Origin: Deltaproteobacteria bacterium
GTDB lineage: Bacteria; Desulfobacterota; Desulfobacteria; Desulfobacterales; Desulfatibacillaceae
DNA length: 64,000 bases
NCBI GenBank assembly: GCA_016235345.1
Contig: JACRLG010000011.1
Span: 99,172-163,171 of the forward strand
Reading direction: 5' to 3'
The position numbers and the translations under genes are program-made. Each line of letters starts with the position of its first letter. The stretch's first letter is position 1. This document shows, one piece after another, positions 62,625-64,000 of this stretch. The notes beneath the pieces were generated by a model. It was not told the DNA's origin, did no database searches, and saw nothing but the letters and a program-made list of their open reading frames with translations.

Positions 62625-63359
62625 CTAAAAATTCTCCCGAAACTCTTTCCAGGCGATGTCCGGCACCATGTCGAAGGGGGGGTAGAAGCGCCCGTGACGA
62701 GAGTAGAGACCGTAAACAATGGTGAAGGGCTTCCGGTAGAAGGGGTTCATGGCGGCGGCGTAGGTTTTGGAATAGATGATCTGGCGGCTTTCGGCGTCTT
62801 GGGCCATGTGGGCCAGGGACACCGGGAAGCCCTTGGCGTCCAAGGATATAAAGGGCGCGTTGGGGTCAACCAGTATCCAGCCCTTTGAGGTTTTGACCTC
62901 GGTCACCGCGTGGGAGGCCGCGCCGGGCTTCATGAGCACGGCGAGCGCCGATGATCTTTCGCTTTTAAGGGTGTACAGCGCCGCGTGGCGCACGGTGAAG
63001 CCGTAAGCGCGGAAGATTTTTTCCAAAAGGCGGCTTCTGTCGTAGCAGAGCCCGGAGCGGGAGCGCAGAAGGTTGACCGGCTCCCGGCACATGTTTAAGG
63101 GCACCCCCTCGTTTCCGGGCACCGCCTCCAGAACCGCCGCCTGGACAGCCCCAAGAAAGGCGATCTGCCGGTCGTAAGGGGTGGGGCCGGAAGGCAGCCG
63201 GGTGAGGCCGCTTTCCGCCATGAAGCTCGCAATGGCGGCCCGGTCAGCCCTTGTTACGGACGTATCCACCCTGTGGCTGAAAAAGACAAAAACAGCCCCC
63301 GCCGAAAGCAGGACCCAAAGAACCAGGGCCGCAGTCAGGAGCTTTTTCGTCCTTGTCAT
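62625..63359 (-). CDS. Transglutaminase-like membrane-anchored protein
   Basis: 244 residues. One N-terminal membrane segment (about 8-28), then a transglutaminase/papain-like core: Cys in SGLCYDRSRLLEKIFRAYGF (about 105), His in ASHAVTEVKTSKGW (about 150) and Asp in ILVDPNAPF. Similar proteins are encoded beside hydrolases in many proteobacteria and are thought to act in the periplasm. The alpha/beta hydrolase gene upstream (63387 onward) is 27 bases away, likely the same operon. Confidence 0.82.
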   Translation of the reverse strand: MTRTKKLLTAALVLWVLLSAGAVFVFFSHRVDTSVTRADRAAIASFMAESGLTRLPSGPTPYDRQIAFLGAVQAAVLEAVPGNEGVPLNMCREPVNLLRSRSGLCYDRSRLLEKIFRAYGFTVRHAALYTLKSERSSALAVLMKPGAASHAVTEVKTSKGWILVDPNAPFISLDAKGFPVSLAHMAQDAESRQIIYSKTYAAAMNPFYRKPFTIVYGLYSRHGRFYPPFDMVPDIAWKEFRENF

Positions 63360-63386
63360 GTGAACGTTTTCCCCGCATAAGGTCGC

Positions 63387-64000
63387 TTATTTGGAAAAAA
63401 ACCTCGCCACGGCCCGGCCCACCTTCTTGGGGTATTCCAGGAGCACGAAGTGGGTCCCAAACGGCAGGTGAAGGGTCTCAACGTTTTTCAGCTTCTTTTT
63501 CATGCGCTTTGAAAGGTAGGCCGGGGTGAGAAAATCCAGGCCGCCGTAAATTATAAGGGTGCGGTGGGGGATGTTTTTCAGGTGATGAAAGGAATAATGG
63601 GCGTCAAGCTCCTGGAACAGCCTGAGATAATTGAAGAAGCTCTCGCCCAGCACGTCTTCCATATAGACTTCCAGGATGTCTTTTATGCGCGGGTTGCGGC
63701 GCACAGCCCCGTAGAGGGCCCCAAGGGGGCGGATGATGGACTTGGACCCGGCGACGCTGGTTACGAGCCTGGCCGCCCTGGGATGCTCGCGGGCGGTATC
63801 GATGGCAAAATGCAGCAGGTGATCCACACCCGGCACGGTGCCCAAGGGCTGGAACCCGGTCATGAGCGCCCGTCCGTAGGTGCCGTTTATGAGCACCATG
63901 CTTTCCAGGTTTTCAGGGTACAGGACGGCGAACTCGAGCGCCACCTGGACCCCCATGGACCAGCCCACCAGCTTCACCTTGTCTATGCCCTCGGCGTCCA
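63387..64000 (-). CDS. Alpha/beta hydrolase, C-terminal part
   Basis: Runs off the right window edge; the visible 204 residues continue in frame upstream of GTG 63977 (the codon before it is also coding), so that GTG is an internal Val. Nucleophile elbow GWSMG, an acidic residue in GGLDFLTP and the catalytic His in PFGTHFVLLEYP complete the triad. Substrate unknown; the fold includes esterases, lipases and dehalogenases. The start lies outside the window. Confidence 0.87.
   Translation of the reverse strand, partial: DAEGIDKVKLVGWSMGVQVALEFAVLYPENLESMVLINGTYGRALMTGFQPLGTVPGVDHLLHFAIDTAREHPRAARLVTSVAGSKSIIRPLGALYGAVRRNPRIKDILEVYMEDVLGESFFNYLRLFQELDAHYSFHHLKNIPHRTLIIYGGLDFLTPAYLSKRMKKKLKNVETLHLPFGTHFVLLEYPKKVGRAVARFFSK

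Overview
The window is a high-GC, gene-dense chromosomal segment of a strictly anaerobic Gram-negative bacterium, most like a sulfate-reducing Desulfobacterota (Desulfobacterales-type). Evidence includes a heterodisulfide-reductase-type CCG protein beside an FrhB-type flavoprotein, an RnfB fused to a GltD-like module, class III ribonucleotide reductase (nrdD/nrdG), LptF/LptG and BamD (outer membrane), and a DHH-CBS-tRNA nucleotidyltransferase fusion. The genus is inferred; no rRNA is present.

Layout. 1-4.8 kb: CCG/FrhB-type redox genes, der and a frameshifted rarA. 5-8.4 kb: an unrecognised 737-residue protein and a decayed HD-domain gene. 8.5-12.4 kb: PAP2 phosphatase, a degenerate CDP-alcohol phosphatidyltransferase, a TIGR01777 epimerase and a KamA-type radical SAM enzyme. 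12.4-17.3 kb (minus strand): lptF-lptG-rnfB-rseC, where rseC has an in-frame TGA at a conserved Cys. 18-22.2 kb: lepA, trxA, trxB, bamD. 22.6-27.1 kb: nrdD-nrdG with probable NrdR control, ogt, a DUF4846 protein. 28.2-32.7 kb: RCK potassium channel, tRNA-Gln, and a DUF3015/DUF4105/lipoprotein envelope cluster. 32.9-40.8 kb: trpS, two tandem M50 proteases, the DHH-CBS-nucleotidyltransferase, plsC, an orphan membrane protein. 40.9-50.2 kb: an Old Yellow Enzyme-type reductase, lipoprotein plus thioesterase, glnB, a TMTC-like glycosyltransferase with TPRs, an SGNH hydrolase, DUF3592. 50.2-57.9 kb: gph, sppA, transglutaminase, and an M48 protease fused to pilin-like repeats. 58-64 kb: FmdB-type zinc ribbon, groES-groEL, an AT-rich deoxyribosyltransferase/TIR-like gene, and envelope genes running off the right edge.

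Two things stand out. First, rseC reads in frame through a UGA that replaces the first Cys of the C-x2-C-x5-C motif, and the codon is followed at bacterial SECIS distance by a small hairpin with a GGUC loop. It is a good candidate for an undescribed selenoprotein, provided it is not a nonsense mutation or sequencing error. Second, about a dozen intergenic hairpin elements of 66-172 bp share constant sequence blocks, while their stem arms differ from copy to copy yet stay complementary. This covariation points to selection on a folded RNA or single-stranded DNA. Most copies sit directly after stop codons. Several lesser palindromic repeat families are also present.
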